Source: Arthrobacter sp. YN (lineage in GTDB: Bacteria > Actinomycetota > Actinomycetes > Actinomycetales > Micrococcaceae). Taken from it: 64,000 nucleotides of DNA. Shown one piece after another: positions 8,952 through 19,675 of the stretch; position 1 is the first letter of the stretch, and the number at the start of each line of letters is the position of its first letter. The stretch lies in contig NZ_CP022436.1 in NCBI RefSeq assembly GCF_002224285.1, positions 496,001 to 560,000 on the forward strand, read 5' to 3'. Position numbers and translations under genes: made by a program. The notes under the pieces were generated by a model. That model worked only from the letters and a program-made list of their open reading frames with translations, had not been told where the DNA came from and made no database searches.

Positions 8952-10169
8952 TTAGGCCTTCACGTAACCGTTGGGGTTCAGTACGAACTTTGTTGCCGCT
9001 CCGGCGTCGAATTCGGCGTAGCCGCGGGGAGCGTCCTCGAGCGGGATGGCCTGGGCGTTGACTGCCTTGGCGATCTGGACCTTGTCATGCAGGATGGCCA
9101 TCATCAGTTGACGGTTGTATTTCATGACCGGGCACTGGCCAGTGGTGAAGGACAAGGACTTGGCCCAGCCGGTACCAAGAGACAGCGAGAGGGAGCCGTG
9201 CTTGGCGGCGTCGTCGATTCCGCCCGGGTCGCCGGTGACGTAGAGCCCGGGGATGCCCAGGGATCCGCCGGCGGCCGTGATGTCCATGAGGGAGTTCAGC
9301 ACGGTGGCGGGGGCTTCGTGGGAGGCATCCTTACCGTGGCCGCGGGCTTCGAAGCCCACCGCATCCACGCCGCAGTCCACCTCGGGAACGCCGAGGATCT
9401 GCGCGATCTGTTCCTTCGGATCGCCATTGGACACATTGACGGTTTCGCAGCCGAAGGAGCGCGCCTGCGCCAGCCGGTCCTCGTTCATGTCGCCCACAAT
9501 CACGACGGCGGCGCCCAGCAGTTGAGCGCCGACGGCGGCAGCAAGGCCCACGGGCCCGGCACCTGCGACGTACACCGTGGAGCCCACGCCGACGCCGGCA
9601 GTGACTGCGCCATGGAAACCCGTGGGGAAGATGTCCGAGAGCATGGTCAAGTCCATGATCTTTTCCAGGGCCTGATCGCGGTCCGGGAAGCGCAGCAGGT
9701 TCCAGTCGGCGTAGGGAACCAGCACAAACTCTGCCTGTCCACCCACCCAGCCTCCCATGTCCACATAGCCGTAGGCGCTGCCGGGGCGGTCAGGGTTGAC
9801 GTTGAGGCAGATGCCGGTCTTCTGCTCCTTGCAGTTCCGGCAGCGGCCGCAGGAGATGTTGAACGGCACCGAGACGATGTCGCCCACCTTGATGAACTCG
9901 ACGTCGGGTCCCACCTCCACCACTTCGCCGGTGATTTCGTGGCCGAGCACCAGGTCCTGTGGAGCTGTGGTGCGGCCACGGACCATGTGCTGGTCCGAAC
10001 CGCAGATGTTGGTGGTCACGGTGCGGAGGATCGCGCCGTGCGGTACTTTCCGCCCGACGTTTGCGGGGTTGACACCCGGTCCGTCCTTAAGCTCAAACGT
10101 TGGGTAGTCAGTGTCAATGATTTCCACGACACCGGGTTCCTTGTAGGCGACTGCTCTGTTTCCTGACAT
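8952..10169 (-). CDS. fdhA: Glutathione-independent formaldehyde dehydrogenase
   Basis: Starting at the ATG at 10169 (AGGGAGTG just ahead) the protein has 405 residues, close to the roughly 400 of Pseudomonas putida FdhA. It is a zinc medium-chain dehydrogenase. NICGSDQHMVRGR and GHEITGEVVEVG mark the catalytic zinc site, SCGRCRNCKEQKTGIC is the structural zinc loop, and VYVAGAGPVGLAAA is the NAD-binding Rossmann motif. It oxidises formaldehyde to formate with NAD and no thiol cofactor. In this locus it would remove the formaldehyde released by the Rieske betaine demethylase GbcA. A longer in-frame start at 10277 is not needed to match the family. Confidence 0.93.
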   Translation of the reverse strand: MSGNRAVAYKEPGVVEIIDTDYPTFELKDGPGVNPANVGRKVPHGAILRTVTTNICGSDQHMVRGRTTAPQDLVLGHEITGEVVEVGPDVEFIKVGDIVSVPFNISCGRCRNCKEQKTGICLNVNPDRPGSAYGYVDMGGWVGGQAEFVLVPYADWNLLRFPDRDQALEKIMDLTMLSDIFPTGFHGAVTAGVGVGSTVYVAGAGPVGLAAAVGAQLLGAAVVIVGDMNEDRLAQARSFGCETVNVSNGDPKEQIAQILGVPEVDCGVDAVGFEARGHGKDASHEAPATVLNSLMDITAAGGSLGIPGLYVTGDPGGIDDAAKHGSLSLSLGTGWAKSLSFTTGQCPVMKYNRQLMMAILHDKVQIAKAVNAQAIPLEDAPRGYAEFDAGAATKFVLNPNGYVKA

Positions 10170-10319
10170 GGTCACTCCCTGTTCTTTGGCTGTTGCTGAA
10201 ATCTGCTGCCCAATGGTCCGAAAGTGGTGCTTCGGTGAAGAAATACCTCCCCAGGTTTCAGGCCACCGAAGCACCATTCACGGACAACCGGACAGCTGAT
10301 ATTTTCATGAAGTCCTTAT

Positions 10320-10329
10320 AGATATATCA
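10320..10329. promoter_or_regulatory. GATATATC-core operator upstream of fdhA (site B)
   Basis: AGATATATCA contains the perfect 8-base palindrome GATATATC at 10321-10328, about 150 bases upstream of the fdhA start. It matches site A core base for base. This gap between the formate dehydrogenase-like gene and fdhA is the largest in the minus-strand cluster, so a separate fdhA promoter under the same regulator is plausible. Confidence 0.5.
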
Positions 10330-10368
10330 GTCATCCTATGTGACACAGCTCATGCTGTACAGCGCGGC

Positions 10369-12687
10369 CTAAGCTTTCTCCAGCCTGATGATCACGGATT
10401 TGGACGTGGGCGTTCCGCTGGTATCCGCTACGGAATCGAGGGGCACCAGGACGTTGGTTTCCGGGTAGTACGCGGCGGCGCATCCCTTCGGCGTCGAATA
10501 GGCCACGAGACGGAAGTTCTCGGCGCGTCGGTCTGTTCCCTGGAATTCGGAGATCAGGTGGACCATGTCCCCGTCGGAAAATCCCAGCTCGGTGATGTCC
10601 TCAGCGTTGATGAGCACCACGCGCCGTCCGCCGTGGATGCCGCGGTAGCGGTCGTCCCTGCCATAGATGGTGGTGTTGTACTGGTCGTGGGAACGCAGGG
10701 TTTGAAGGACCAGCCGGCCGGGCGGGATCTTGATGAACTCCAGTTCGTTGCCTGTGAAATGTGCTTTACCGGAGGCGGTATCGAACTTCCTGGCATCGCG
10801 CGGCGGGTGGGGAAGCACAAAGCCGCCAGGGTGCTGGATCCGCGCTTCGAAGTCCTCAAAACCGTCAAACACGGCTTCGATGTGTTTGCGGATCAGTGCG
10901 TAGTCGTCCCGCATGGCCAGCCAGGAAGCCTGCGGCGTGTTGGGCAGGCGGCTGTGCCCATCCGTGAACAGCCTGTCCGCAAGGTTGCAGACAATGGCTA
11001 CTTCGGAGTGGAGGTGGTCGCTGGCGGGCTTGAGGCGTCCCCGTGATGCATGGACGGCGCTCATGGAATCTTCCACGGTGACCCGTTGATCGCCTGTGCG
11101 CTGGGTATCTTTCTCGGTGCGTCCCAGGGTGGGCAGGATCAGCGCCCGGCGGCCGGTGGACAGATGCGAGTGGTTTAGTTTCGTGGAGATCTGAACACTC
11201 AACCGGGTGTTGGCCAAGGCCAGCTCGGTGACCTCCGAATCAGGGGCGGCCCTCACGAAGTTGCCGCCCATCCCCATGAAGAAGCGGACTTTCCCGTCCC
11301 GCATGGCACGGATGGCTGCCACGGTGTCAAAGCCGTGCTCGCGGGGAGAGCGGAATTCGAATTCCTGGTCCAGCCGGTCGTGGAAGGTCTCCGGCATCTT
11401 TTCGAAGATGCCCATGGTCCGGTCACCCTGGACGTTGGAGTGGCCGCGCACCGGGCAGACGCCTGCGCCGGGCTTACCGATGTTGCCCTGGAGCAGCAGG
11501 ACGTTGACTACATCGCGAAGGGTAGGAACGGAATGCTTGTGTTGGGTCAGTCCCATGGCCCAGCACACGATGGTGGCGCTGGAAGCGAGCATCCGCTCAC
11601 CCGTTGCATGAATCTGTTCCAGGGTGAGGCCTGTTGCCTCCACGATGTCATCCCACTCCACCTTTTCCAGGAAACGCAGGTAGTCATCGATGCCCACGGT
11701 GTGGTTGTCAATGAAGTGGTGGTCCAGGACCGTTTGCAGGCCCGGGGTTTTCCGACCGGCAGCTTCGGCTTCCAGCAGGTATTTGCCCAAGCCTTGGAAG
11801 AGTGCCTGGTCCCCGCCGGCACGGATCTGCAGGAAGTCGTCCGTCAGCTGGGTCCCTTGAATCATTCCGGCCACATGCTGCGGGTTCTCGAAATGCAGGA
11901 GCCCGGCCTCGGGAAGGGGATTGACGGATACGATAACCGCGCCGTTTTTCTTCGCCTTCTCCAGGGCGCTGAGCATACGCGGGTGGTTGGTGCCGGGGTT
12001 CTGTCCTGCAACGAAAATCAGTGACGCCGTTTCCAGGTCCGTCAGGCTGACAGAGCCTTTGCCGATGCCAATGGTTTCCACCAGGGCTGAGCCTGAGGAC
12101 TCGTGGCACATGTTGGAACAGTCCGGGAGGTTGTTCGTACCAATGCCCCGCACCAGGAGCTGGTACACGAACGCTGCCTCGTTGGACGTCCGGCCCGAGG
12201 TATAGAAAACCGACTGATCAGGGTGGTCCATGCCCCGGAGCTCTTCGGCCATGAGGTCATACGCTTCGTCCCAGCCGATGGGCGTGTAATGCGTTGCGCC
12301 TTCGTCCAGGAACATCGGGTGGGTGATCCGGCCTTGCTGGCCCAACCAGAAATCATCGCGGGTCTTGAGCTCGGCAACGGAATGCTGAGCGAAAAACTCG
12401 GGCGTGACGCGGCGGCGGGTGGCTTCCTCGGCTACTGCCTTGGCGCCGTTCTCGCAGAACTCTGCCGCATTGCGCTTCTCATGTTCAGGCCAGGCGCAAC
12501 CCATGCAGTCGAACCCGTCCAACTGGTTCACTGCCAGCAGGGTCTGGACACTGCGGAGCGGCCCCATCTGTTCCAGCGAAATTTTCAGGGCGTTGGCAAC
12601 AGCCGGGATGCCTACGGCCTTGGTCTTGGGTTTGGTGACGGTCAGCTTCGACTCGTCAATGTTCTCGCGCGGAGCTTTGGAATGCAT
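10369..12687 (-). CDS. FdhF/YdeP-type molybdopterin oxidoreductase, likely formate dehydrogenase
   Basis: The 772-residue protein matches the FdhF/YdeP branch of the molybdopterin oxidoreductases. Cys61-x2-Cys64 and Cys78 near the N terminus resemble an iron-sulfur site, but I see no clear fourth cysteine. The active-site pair is Cys194-His195 in NMCHESSG, aligned with selenocysteine-His of E. coli FdhH, so cysteine replaces selenocysteine. FVAGQNPGTNHPR and the C-terminal molydopterin-binding domain are also present. Formate oxidation is inferred from context: PurU and FdhA both make formate beside it. The true electron acceptor is unknown, and no FdhD or beta subunit is nearby. AAGGG precedes the ATG, and folD ends 10 bases upstream. 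Confidence 0.82.
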   Translation of the reverse strand: MHSKAPRENIDESKLTVTKPKTKAVGIPAVANALKISLEQMGPLRSVQTLLAVNQLDGFDCMGCAWPEHEKRNAAEFCENGAKAVAEEATRRRVTPEFFAQHSVAELKTRDDFWLGQQGRITHPMFLDEGATHYTPIGWDEAYDLMAEELRGMDHPDQSVFYTSGRTSNEAAFVYQLLVRGIGTNNLPDCSNMCHESSGSALVETIGIGKGSVSLTDLETASLIFVAGQNPGTNHPRMLSALEKAKKNGAVIVSVNPLPEAGLLHFENPQHVAGMIQGTQLTDDFLQIRAGGDQALFQGLGKYLLEAEAAGRKTPGLQTVLDHHFIDNHTVGIDDYLRFLEKVEWDDIVEATGLTLEQIHATGERMLASSATIVCWAMGLTQHKHSVPTLRDVVNVLLLQGNIGKPGAGVCPVRGHSNVQGDRTMGIFEKMPETFHDRLDQEFEFRSPREHGFDTVAAIRAMRDGKVRFFMGMGGNFVRAAPDSEVTELALANTRLSVQISTKLNHSHLSTGRRALILPTLGRTEKDTQRTGDQRVTVEDSMSAVHASRGRLKPASDHLHSEVAIVCNLADRLFTDGHSRLPNTPQASWLAMRDDYALIRKHIEAVFDGFEDFEARIQHPGGFVLPHPPRDARKFDTASGKAHFTGNELEFIKIPPGRLVLQTLRSHDQYNTTIYGRDDRYRGIHGGRRVVLINAEDITELGFSDGDMVHLISEFQGTDRRAENFRLVAYSTPKGCAAAYYPETNVLVPLDSVADTSGTPTSKSVIIRLEKA

Positions 12688-12697
12688 GGGAAACCCT

Positions 12698-13582
12698 TCA
12701 GATCCGGGAAGTGGAAGCAGTCAGCAGTGCGGCGGGGGACTGCTGCCGGGCGGCTTCCGCTGTGTGCAGCAGCAACAGTGCGGTGGTCACTGACCCCACA
12801 CCGCCTGGAACCGGACTCAGGCCGGCGGCGACGCCGGTGACGCTGGCTTCGTCGACGTCACCCACCAGGGAACCGTCGGGCAGGACGTTTGTTCCGACGT
12901 CGATCACTACCGTCTCCGGTGAGACATCGCTGCCCTTCAGCAGCCCGGTGCGCCCCGCAGCAACAACCACGACGTCGGCGGGCCGGGTATGGCGTTCCAG
13001 CGGCCCCGACTTGGAATGGCAGATGGTGACGGTCGCGTCCCGCTCCAGAAGGAGCAGGGACAGCGGCTTGCCCACCACGGCGGAACGTCCGACGACGGTG
13101 ACGTTCCGGCCCGCAACCGGGATCTCAAAGTGGTCCAGCAGTTCCACCACCGCTCGCGCAGTAGCGGGTGCGAAGGCCGGTTGGCCCACAGCCAAGCGGC
13201 CGAGGCTGAGGGGATTGGCGCCGTCGATGTCCTTCTCCGGGGCGATGAGCCCCACCAACCGGTCTGCCCGAACGGCTGCCGGCAGGGGAGTTTGGAGGAT
13301 GATGCCGTGGACGGTTGGCTCCGCGCTGAGGTCCGCCAGGACACTGGCCAGTGCTTGTTCGCTGGCGTCGTGGCCAAGATCGACAATCCTGCATCCAATG
13401 CCTGCGCGTTCGGCTGAACGCTCGATCGAACGGACGTACCAGAGCGTTGACTCGTCCTCCGTGGCCACCACAACAGCGAGGGTGGGCCGCATTCCATCGG
13501 AGCCAAGGCTTTGGGCCTCATCCTGGGCTTGCTGCCGGATCAGGGAGGCGAGTCCCTTGCCGGAAAGAACTGCAGTGGTCAT
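12698..13582 (-). CDS. folD: FolD-like methylene-THF dehydrogenase, probably lacking cyclohydrolase
   Basis: The 294-residue protein has the FolD fold: TLAVVVATEDES, the active-site Tyr49 in WYVRSI, EKDIDGANPL, the NADP loop VVGRSAVVGKPLS and PVPGGVGSVT. Aligned with E. coli FolD (YVASK), the lysine essential for cyclohydrolase activity is Ile53 (codon at 13424-13426). The PCTPxG and GPMT motifs are also altered. In homologues, loss of that lysine abolishes the cyclohydrolase while the dehydrogenase remains. The gene overlaps fchA by 4 bases (ATGA), whose product can supply the missing step. It would oxidise methylene-THF made by dimethylglycine oxidase. A housekeeping FolD is probably encoded elsewhere. 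Confidence 0.88.
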   Translation of the reverse strand: MTTAVLSGKGLASLIRQQAQDEAQSLGSDGMRPTLAVVVATEDESTLWYVRSIERSAERAGIGCRIVDLGHDASEQALASVLADLSAEPTVHGIILQTPLPAAVRADRLVGLIAPEKDIDGANPLSLGRLAVGQPAFAPATARAVVELLDHFEIPVAGRNVTVVGRSAVVGKPLSLLLLERDATVTICHSKSGPLERHTRPADVVVVAAGRTGLLKGSDVSPETVVIDVGTNVLPDGSLVGDVDEASVTGVAAGLSPVPGGVGSVTTALLLLHTAEAARQQSPAALLTASTSRI

Positions 13583-14205
13583 GAGAGGATCCTTTCGCGG
13601 ACACGCTTGACCAGGGAGTCGGCGGCCAGGACAACCTTGTCCTCAAGGCCGTCTGTCTGGTCCGCCAAACGTGTGCGGGCTGCGGTGTCTTTGATGGCCA
13701 CCACGTTGATGTCGATGTTGACCCGGGCGGTGGTGGCGGCAGCGCGGGCTGCATCTGCTGCCGCTGCGACGTCGCTGATGACGTTGGGGTTGGCTACGTC
13801 GAAAAGTTCGGTTGCGAGGTCCACCACCTCACCGGAAACCTTGATGAGCTGGGCAGGCGTGTGGGCGGCCTGGACCAGGGCGTCCCGGATGGCGGCGGCC
13901 TTTGTTGCCTTGAGCTGCTCGGTGTCGGAGGGCAGCTTGTAGGAGTCGATGACGGACTGGAAAGCGTGTTCGTCGGCGTCCGCCAGCCGCAATGCCTCAA
14001 CGATCAAGTGGTCGGCTGCGCTGGTGATCCTGGCGACGAGCGCCGCGTGCTGCTCATATTTTGGTCCGGTGGTGTATCTGGCCACCATCGCCACCAAGGC
14101 AGCACCCTGTGCCGCATGCAGTGCCGCAGCTGCGCCGCCACCGGGGGTCGGCTGACGTGAGGCGAGCCGGGAAAGGTAGTCATTGATGGTTTCTGAGCTG
14201 ATCAT
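13579..14205 (-). CDS. fchA: Formiminotransferase-cyclodeaminase family protein (methenyl-THF cyclohydrolase)
   Basis: The 208-residue protein matches the cyclodeaminase/cyclohydrolase (FTCD_C) family over its full length. It begins INDYLSRLASRQPTPGGGAAA, where the glycine-rich TPGGG segment is the family hallmark for binding folate. Helical segments with IDSYKLP and many Ala-rich helices follow, as in FchA. Members hydrolyse methenyl-THF to 10-formyl-THF or deaminate formimino-THF. No histidine or purine degradation genes are nearby, so the cyclohydrolase role fits better. It is translationally coupled to folD (ATGA overlap) and follows dimethylglycine oxidase. AGGACGG precedes the ATG. Confidence 0.88.
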   Translation of the reverse strand: MISSETINDYLSRLASRQPTPGGGAAAALHAAQGAALVAMVARYTTGPKYEQHAALVARITSAADHLIVEALRLADADEHAFQSVIDSYKLPSDTEQLKATKAAAIRDALVQAAHTPAQLIKVSGEVVDLATELFDVANPNVISDVAAAADAARAAATTARVNIDINVVAIKDTAARTRLADQTDGLEDKVVLAADSLVKRVRERILS

Positions 14206-14217
14206 GTGCCGTCCTGG

Positions 14218-14250
14218 CTGAACTGGGGGAGAAAGCTGAACTGGGGAGAA
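14218..14250. repeat. Short tandem direct repeat upstream of fchA
   Basis: GCTGAACTGGGG-AGAA occurs twice in tandem (14218-14234 and 14235-14250, differing by a base or two), followed by a third fragment GGCTGAGGGG. It lies just upstream of the fchA ribosome binding site. It is probably a slippage product; no function is evident. Confidence 0.5.
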
Positions 14251-14267
14251 GGCTGAGGGGCAAAAGC

Positions 14268-14316
14268 TGCGGCCCGGACCCTCCCGGCCGCGAAGGAGGA
14301 AGGGGCCCGGGCCGCA
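14268..14316. terminator. GC-rich hairpin between dimethylglycine oxidase gene and fchA
   Basis: Fourteen-base arms (14268-14281 and 14303-14316) pair with one mismatch around a 21-base loop. They lie in the gap after the dimethylglycine oxidase stop. There is no T-run. The hairpin may attenuate transcription into fchA-folD, or protect the upstream mRNA, giving more oxidase than folate enzymes. Confidence 0.45.
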
Positions 14317-14338
14317 TGCTGTAGCGAACTACGGGGTG

Positions 14339-16879
<2,541 letters not shown>

Positions 16880-17794
16880 TTAGCGGAAAACCACGGTGCT
16901 GGTCTGGTCCAGCAGCACGCGGTGTTCGCAATGCCACTTGACGGCGCGGGACAATGCCAGGGCTTCGGCATCCTGGCCCACGGTTGAGAGGGTGGTGGGG
17001 CCGTAGCTGTGATCGACGCGGATGACTTCCTGCTCGATGATCGGCCCCTCGTCCAGGTCCGCGGTGACGTAGTGGGCAGTGGCACCCACCAGCTTCACGC
17101 CGCGGTCATAGGCCTGGTGGTAGGGGCGGGCGCCCTTGAAGCCAGGCAGGAAGGAGTGGTGGATGTTGATGGCGCGGCCCTCAAGGGCGCGGCAAAGATC
17201 GTCGGAGAGGACCTGCATGTAGCGTGCCAGCACCACGAGGTCCGCGTTGTACTCCTCCACCAGGTCAAGAAGGCGCTGTTCAGCCTCTGCCTTGGTGTCA
17301 GGGGTGACGGGAATGTAGACGAAAGGCAAGCCTGCGGCTTCAGCCATGGCCCGGTGGGTCTCGTGGTTGGAAGCAACCACGACGAGGTCGCCGCCAAGGC
17401 TGCCGCCTCGCCAGCGGAAGATGAGGTCGTTCAGGCAGTGCCCGAACTTGGACACCATCACCAGGACCCGCTTTTTGGTCTGGTCATGGAAGCTGAACTT
17501 CATCTTGAAGCGGTCGGCAATCGCGCTGAACTCCTCTTCAAGGCGCTCCGGCGAGTAGGACAGCGGGCCCGAGAAAGCGGTCCGCAGGTGCAGCGTTTGG
17601 CGGAGGCCGTCGTCGAACTGTTGGTGCTCTTCGATGTTGAAGCCGCGCTCAAACAGAAAGGTGGTGACTGCCTGCACGATCCCGGCGCGTTCGACGCACG
17701 ACAATGTGAGTACGAACTTCTGTGCTTGCTCTTCGTTGAGCAATTCGGGCTTGGGTAGTGTGCTTACCGGTGAGTCTGTAGCCACGAGGGTCAT
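16880..17794 (-). CDS. purU: Formyltetrahydrofolate deformylase
   Basis: The 304-residue protein has an N-terminal ACT domain (about residues 26-105, FVLTLSCVERAGIVQAVTTF). A formyltransferase-fold domain follows with the PurU motifs VLARYMQVLSDDLC, INIHHSFLPGFKGA (catalytic Asn and His) and LDEGPIIEQ (catalytic Asp). It hydrolyses 10-formyl-THF to formate and THF. This regenerates free THF for dimethylglycine oxidase and drives the folate branch towards formate. It is the first gene of the minus-strand cluster. AGGAGG lies at the start, and operator-like AT motifs lie immediately upstream at 17806-17839. The ACT domain suggests feedback by an amino acid such as glycine, inferred from the family. 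Confidence 0.95.
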   Translation of the reverse strand: MTLVATDSPVSTLPKPELLNEEQAQKFVLTLSCVERAGIVQAVTTFLFERGFNIEEHQQFDDGLRQTLHLRTAFSGPLSYSPERLEEEFSAIADRFKMKFSFHDQTKKRVLVMVSKFGHCLNDLIFRWRGGSLGGDLVVVASNHETHRAMAEAAGLPFVYIPVTPDTKAEAEQRLLDLVEEYNADLVVLARYMQVLSDDLCRALEGRAINIHHSFLPGFKGARPYHQAYDRGVKLVGATAHYVTADLDEGPIIEQEVIRVDHSYGPTTLSTVGQDAEALALSRAVKWHCEHRVLLDQTSTVVFR

Positions 17795-17805
17795 GTCTCC
17801 TCCTT

Positions 17806-17839
17806 TAGATATATTCCTGGGTCCTGAACTGATATATTA
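17806..17839. promoter_or_regulatory. Paired GATATATT operators in purU/gntR region (site C)
   Basis: TAGATATATTC (17806-17816) and TGATATATTAG (17830-17840) lie between the divergent purU and GntR genes, 24 bases apart centre to centre. The reverse complement of the second, CTAATATATCA, is identical to the 11 bases at 18660-18670 upstream of pdxS. They lie next to the purU ribosome binding site, where bound repressor would block transcription. A possible minus-strand promoter (TTGACC at 17875-17880, TATACG at 17854-17859, short 15-base spacer) lies just upstream. Confidence 0.55.
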
Positions 17840-17914
17840 GGATTGGGATTCAGCGTATACTGGTGACTCAGGCAGGTCAATAGGTTTTCTGGTTGTGAAG
17901 AAGGGGAGGGCGCT

Positions 17915-18595
17915 GTGGCTTTTGGAACTTTGGCAATCGCCGGCGAAGATACGAGGAAGTCTTTGGCTGACCTCGCCTACGAACGCCTCCGGGATCGGCT
18001 CTTGATGCTGGACATCAAACCCGGCGACCTCCTCAATGACGATCAGCTTGCCAAGGACCTGGAGATAGGTCGGACTCCGGTGCGTGAGGCCCTGAAGCGT
18101 CTGGAGTTGGACCGGCTGGTCATCACCTATCCGCGGCGGGGCACGTTTGCCACCCGCGTGGAAGTAACTGACCTGGCTTTCATCTCCGAGATCCGGGCGC
18201 AGTTGGAGCCCCTCGCTGCCGCCAGGGCAGCCCGGGTCGCTTCGCCCGCCACCAGGCAGCACCTGCGGGACGTTATGCAGGCCGTGGAAGCTTTCGATGT
18301 CAGCGCGGCTTCAGTAGTGGAAACGCTGCGGCTCGATGCCAGTGTTCACCAGGGGATCTACGCGGCTGCTGCGAATCCCCACCTCGAAGACGTCCTGATC
18401 CGCTATGACAACCTGGCCACGCGCATCTGGTGCATGGTCCTGGACCGGCTGCCCAACCTTGAGCACCATGTGCGCGAACACCTGGATCTGCTGCGGGCCG
18501 TCATCGACGGCGATGAGGAGAAGGCTGCTGAGTTGGCCCGGGTTCACGTGAGTGGTTTCGAGCAAGCAGTGCGTCAGGCACTTTTCGCGGCCTAG
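17915..18595 (+). CDS. GntR-family (FadR/FCD type) regulator of the betaine cluster
   Basis: The 226-residue protein starts at GTG 17915 behind GGGGAGG. The N-terminal winged helix-turn-helix spans about residues 15-80 (LADLAYERLRDRLLMLDIKPGD, then LEIGRTPVREALKRLELDRLV). An all-helical FCD ligand domain follows, with conserved Asp/His metal-site candidates in RLDASVHQGIYAAA and HVREHLDLLRAV. FCD regulators usually repress nearby operons and release DNA on binding a metabolite. It is divergent from purU and upstream of pdxS, and AT-rich dyads occur at both. I infer it controls the C1 part of betaine catabolism. The inducer might be a betaine-pathway amine or formate-level metabolite. Confidence 0.9.
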   Translation: MAFGTLAIAGEDTRKSLADLAYERLRDRLLMLDIKPGDLLNDDQLAKDLEIGRTPVREALKRLELDRLVITYPRRGTFATRVEVTDLAFISEIRAQLEPLAAARAARVASPATRQHLRDVMQAVEAFDVSAASVVETLRLDASVHQGIYAAAANPHLEDVLIRYDNLATRIWCMVLDRLPNLEHHVREHLDLLRAVIDGDEEKAAELARVHVSGFEQAVRQALFAA

Positions 18596-18659
18596 CGCCG
18601 TCGGTGCGTTTCCCGGTTGTTGACTCTCTGGTTGGCCGGTTGCATACTGAACACTCCAA

Positions 18660-18670
18660 CTAATATATCA
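18660..18670. promoter_or_regulatory. CTAATATATCA operator upstream of pdxS (site D)
   Basis: This 11-base sequence is the exact reverse complement of the second site-C element at 17830-17840. It lies 85 bases before the pdxS start and 64 bases after the GntR gene. A GGATATC lies 3 bases further on. It would place pdxS in the same regulon as purU. Confidence 0.5.
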
Positions 18671-18755
18671 TCCGGATATCAGACTGTTGTGGGTTGCCGC
18701 TGGTCTGTCCGGGCGCCTGTGATGCAATCACAGCCTTCAGCCCTTGGAGTATTGC

Positions 18756-19670
18756 GTGACGACAAGACCCCTCCTTTTTGAACACATCCCACTGATGGGC
18801 AGCAGCCGCGTTAAGCGGGGCATGGCTGAGATGCTCAAGGGCGGCGTCATCATGGACGTCGTTAACGTCGAGCAGGCCCGCATCGCCGAGGATGCCGGTG
18901 CCGTGGCTGTCATGGCGCTTGAGCGTGTCCCGGCCGATATCCGCGCCCAGGGCGGCGTGTCCCGCATGTCCGATACGGACATGATCGATGCGATCATCGC
19001 TGCCGTGTCCATCCCGGTGATGGCCAAGGCCCGCATCGGCCACTTCGTCGAAGCCCAGGTCCTGCAGTCCCTCGGTGTTGACTACATCGACGAGTCCGAG
19101 GTCCTGACCCCGGCTGACTACATCAACCACATCGACAAGTGGAACTTCACCGTCCCCTTCGTCTGTGGTGCCACCAACCTCGGTGAGGCCCTGCGCCGCA
19201 TCAACGAGGGCGCGGCGATGATCCGGTCCAAGGGCGAGGCCGGCACCGGTGATGTTTCCAACGCCACCGGGCACATGCGCAAGATCCGTTCGGAGATTGC
19301 CAAGCTTGCCGCCCTTCCGGAGGACGAGCTCTATGTTGCGGCCAAGGAGTTGCAGGCCCCGTACGAGCTGGTCAAGGAAGTTGCCGCTACCGGCAAGCTC
19401 CCCGTTGTGCTGTTCACCGCTGGTGGCATCGCGACCCCGGCTGATGCTGCGATGATGATGCAGCTCGGCGCCGACGGCGTGTTCGTTGGCTCGGGTATCT
19501 TCAAGTCCGGCAACCCGGCAGAGCGCGCCGCCGCCGTCGTGAACGCCACTGCCTACTACGACGATCCTGATGTCATCGCCAAGGTCTCCCGCGGACTCGG
19601 CGAAGCCATGGTCGGCATCAACGTCGACGACATCCCGCAGCCCCACCGCCTCGCAGAACGCGGTTGGTGA
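18756..19670 (+). CDS. pdxS: Pyridoxal 5'-phosphate synthase lyase subunit, orphan copy
   Basis: I choose the GTG at 18756 because GGAG lies 6 bases ahead; a TTG at 18744 overlaps that site. The 304-residue protein is a complete PdxS. Asp34 (GGVIMDVV), Lys91 (MAKARIGHF) and Lys159 ([11 protein letters not shown]) correspond to the three catalytic residues of the Bacillus enzyme with a constant offset of ten. PdxS builds PLP from ribose 5-phosphate, glyceraldehyde 3-phosphate and ammonia. The glutaminase partner PdxT normally follows in an operon but is absent here; a small Sm-like gene follows instead. PLP is needed by serine hydroxymethyltransferase, which acts downstream of sarcosine, so this may be a pathway-linked extra copy. 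Confidence 0.93.
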   Translation: MTTRPLLFEHIPLMGSSRVKRGMAEMLKGGVIMDVVNVEQARIAEDAGAVAVMALERVPADIRAQGGVSRMSDTDMIDAIIAAVSIPVMAKARIGHFVEAQVLQSLGVDYIDESEVLTPADYINHIDKWNFTVPFVCGATNLGEALRRINEGAAMIRSKGEAGTGDVSNATGHMRKIRSEIAKLAALPEDELYVAAKELQAPYELVKEVAATGKLPVVLFTAGGIATPADAAMMMQLGADGVFVGSGIFKSGNPAERAAAVVNATAYYDDPDVIAKVSRGLGEAMVGINVDDIPQPHRLAERGW

Positions 19671-19675
19671 AGGCC

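Noticed and set aside
9087..10166. 359-residue plus-strand frame opposite formaldehyde dehydrogenase
   Set aside because: Antisense shadow; rich in His and Val from the complement of Asp and Asn codons, with no domain.
10369..12687. Selenocysteine in the formate dehydrogenase-like protein
   Set aside because: No in-frame TGA is present; the position corresponding to selenocysteine is Cys194, and no SECIS-like element is needed.
18744..18746. TTG start for pdxS
   Set aside because: The TTG overlaps the GGAG that serves the GTG at 18756, so the GTG is the better start.
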